From Chrysochromulina parva (Eukaryota > Haptophyta > Prymnesiales > Chrysochromulinaceae), in contig PJAB01001630.1 of NCBI GenBank assembly GCA_002887195.1, forward strand, positions 1 to 13,191: a DNA stretch of 13,191 nt. Direction: 5' to 3'. Below, in pieces: positions 12,880-13,191 of this stretch (the stretch's first letter is position 1; the number at the start of each line of letters is the position of its first letter). A model generated the notes under the pieces. The model made no database searches. It was not told where the DNA came from and was given only the letters and a program-made list of their open reading frames with translations. A program made the position numbers and the translations under genes.

Positions 12880-13191
12880 ATGGACAGCGACAAGTGGCCG
12901 ACGGCAGGAAAGAAAATTACTCACCAATACCACGAGATGTACCAACGGTACCTGGCGCCTTTCATTCGCGAGCGCTGTTCGCAACTCGACGCCGATCCAG
13001 CACCAAGAGTGCGCTTTCTGGAGATCGGGCTGGGCTGCGGCATGGAGGCCGTTCGTGGTAAGCCGGGTGGTGGGGTGGCTATATGGCGTACAATTTTCCC
13101 GCCACCCTTCGTGTTGGATTTGTATGTCTTCGAATTTGCAGCAAGCTGCGCGCAGAAATGGGAACTTGCCCACCCTGGCCAAGTCACGAAG
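12880..13191 (+). CDS. Class I SAM-dependent methyltransferase-like protein (5' part, runs off window)
   Basis: The frame from ATG 12880 stays open to the last base, giving 104 residues. ITHQYHEMYQRYLAPF (13-28) leads into RFLEIGLGCGM (45-55), which fits methyltransferase motif I (beta strand, then the E/D-x-G-x-G-x-G loop that holds S-adenosylmethionine). GKPGGGVAIWRTIFPPP (60-76) and LYVFEFAASCAQKW (81-94) follow as the next helix and second strand, with Glu85 where an acidic residue usually binds the ribose of SAM. This arrangement (HxYHxMY, LEIGLGC, W-x-x-x-FP) is one I associate with algal and protist methyltransferase-like proteins of unknown substrate. The rest lies outside the window. 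An upstream exon cannot be excluded, but the N-terminus looks complete. GT and AG sites at 13058 and 13141 look like an intron but the sequence between them is coding. Confidence 0.75.
   Translation, partial: MDSDKWPTAGKKITHQYHEMYQRYLAPFIRERCSQLDADPAPRVRFLEIGLGCGMEAVRGKPGGGVAIWRTIFPPPFVLDLYVFEFAASCAQKWELAHPGQVTK

Noticed and set aside
13058..13141. GT-AG intron in the methyltransferase-like gene
   Set aside because: The interval is 28 whole codons with no stop, and its translation matches the expected fold; splicing would delete the second strand.
1..13191. CRISPR arrays, phage or insertion-sequence genes, biosynthetic or defence operons
   Set aside because: No regularly spaced repeats with unique spacers, no transposase, integrase or capsid-like proteins, and the gene layout is eukaryotic and monocistronic.

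Overview
The window looks like nuclear DNA of a photosynthetic protist with a complex, red-alga-derived plastid; a haptophyte is my best guess (about 0.65). Reasons: GC-rich genes with strong G/C third-position preference, a clean GT-AG spliceosomal intron, ATG starts in eukaryotic (Kozak-like) context instead of ribosome binding sites, monocistronic genes in mixed orientation, and a protein at 7885-8472 starting with a bipartite leader bearing the ASAF motif (signal peptide cleavage before Phe) typical of haptophyte, heterokont and cryptophyte plastid import. No operon, CRISPR array, rRNA, tRNA or recognisable transposon is present.

Layout, left to right: 1-897 gene-free DNA with short repeats and hairpins; 898-2091 (+) a protein with two cyclic-nucleotide-binding domains; 2343-4763 (+) a large Ala/Ser-rich single-pass membrane protein with a C-terminal coiled coil; 4764-5405 gene-free; 5406-6370 (-) a two-exon type II membrane protein with a Cys-rich PAN/apple-like lumenal domain; 6371-6812 divergent promoter region; 6813-7460 (+) an Mpv17/PMP22-family membrane protein; 7461-7884 gene-free; 7885-8472 (+) an uncharacterised plastid-targeted membrane protein; 8473-9410 gene-free with short repeats; 9411-10202 (-) an ankyrin-repeat protein; a 124-bp divergent promoter; 10327-11748 (+) a low-complexity, probably disordered protein; 11839-12576 (-) a SAM + TPR protein; 12577-12879 divergent promoter region; 12880-13191 (+) the start of a class I SAM-dependent methyltransferase-like protein that is still open at the window edge.

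The genes do not form one pathway; neighbouring genes seem functionally unrelated, as expected in a compact eukaryotic genome. They alternate between head-to-head and tail-to-tail pairs, so several share short promoters or 3' regions. I see no convincing new multi-gene system. The most interesting single items are the membrane/coiled-coil protein with an N-terminal Atg8-interaction-like motif (an ER-phagy-receptor-like layout, speculative), the conserved-looking but unnamed plastid protein, and the SAM-TPR protein with a half-lost carboxylate clamp.
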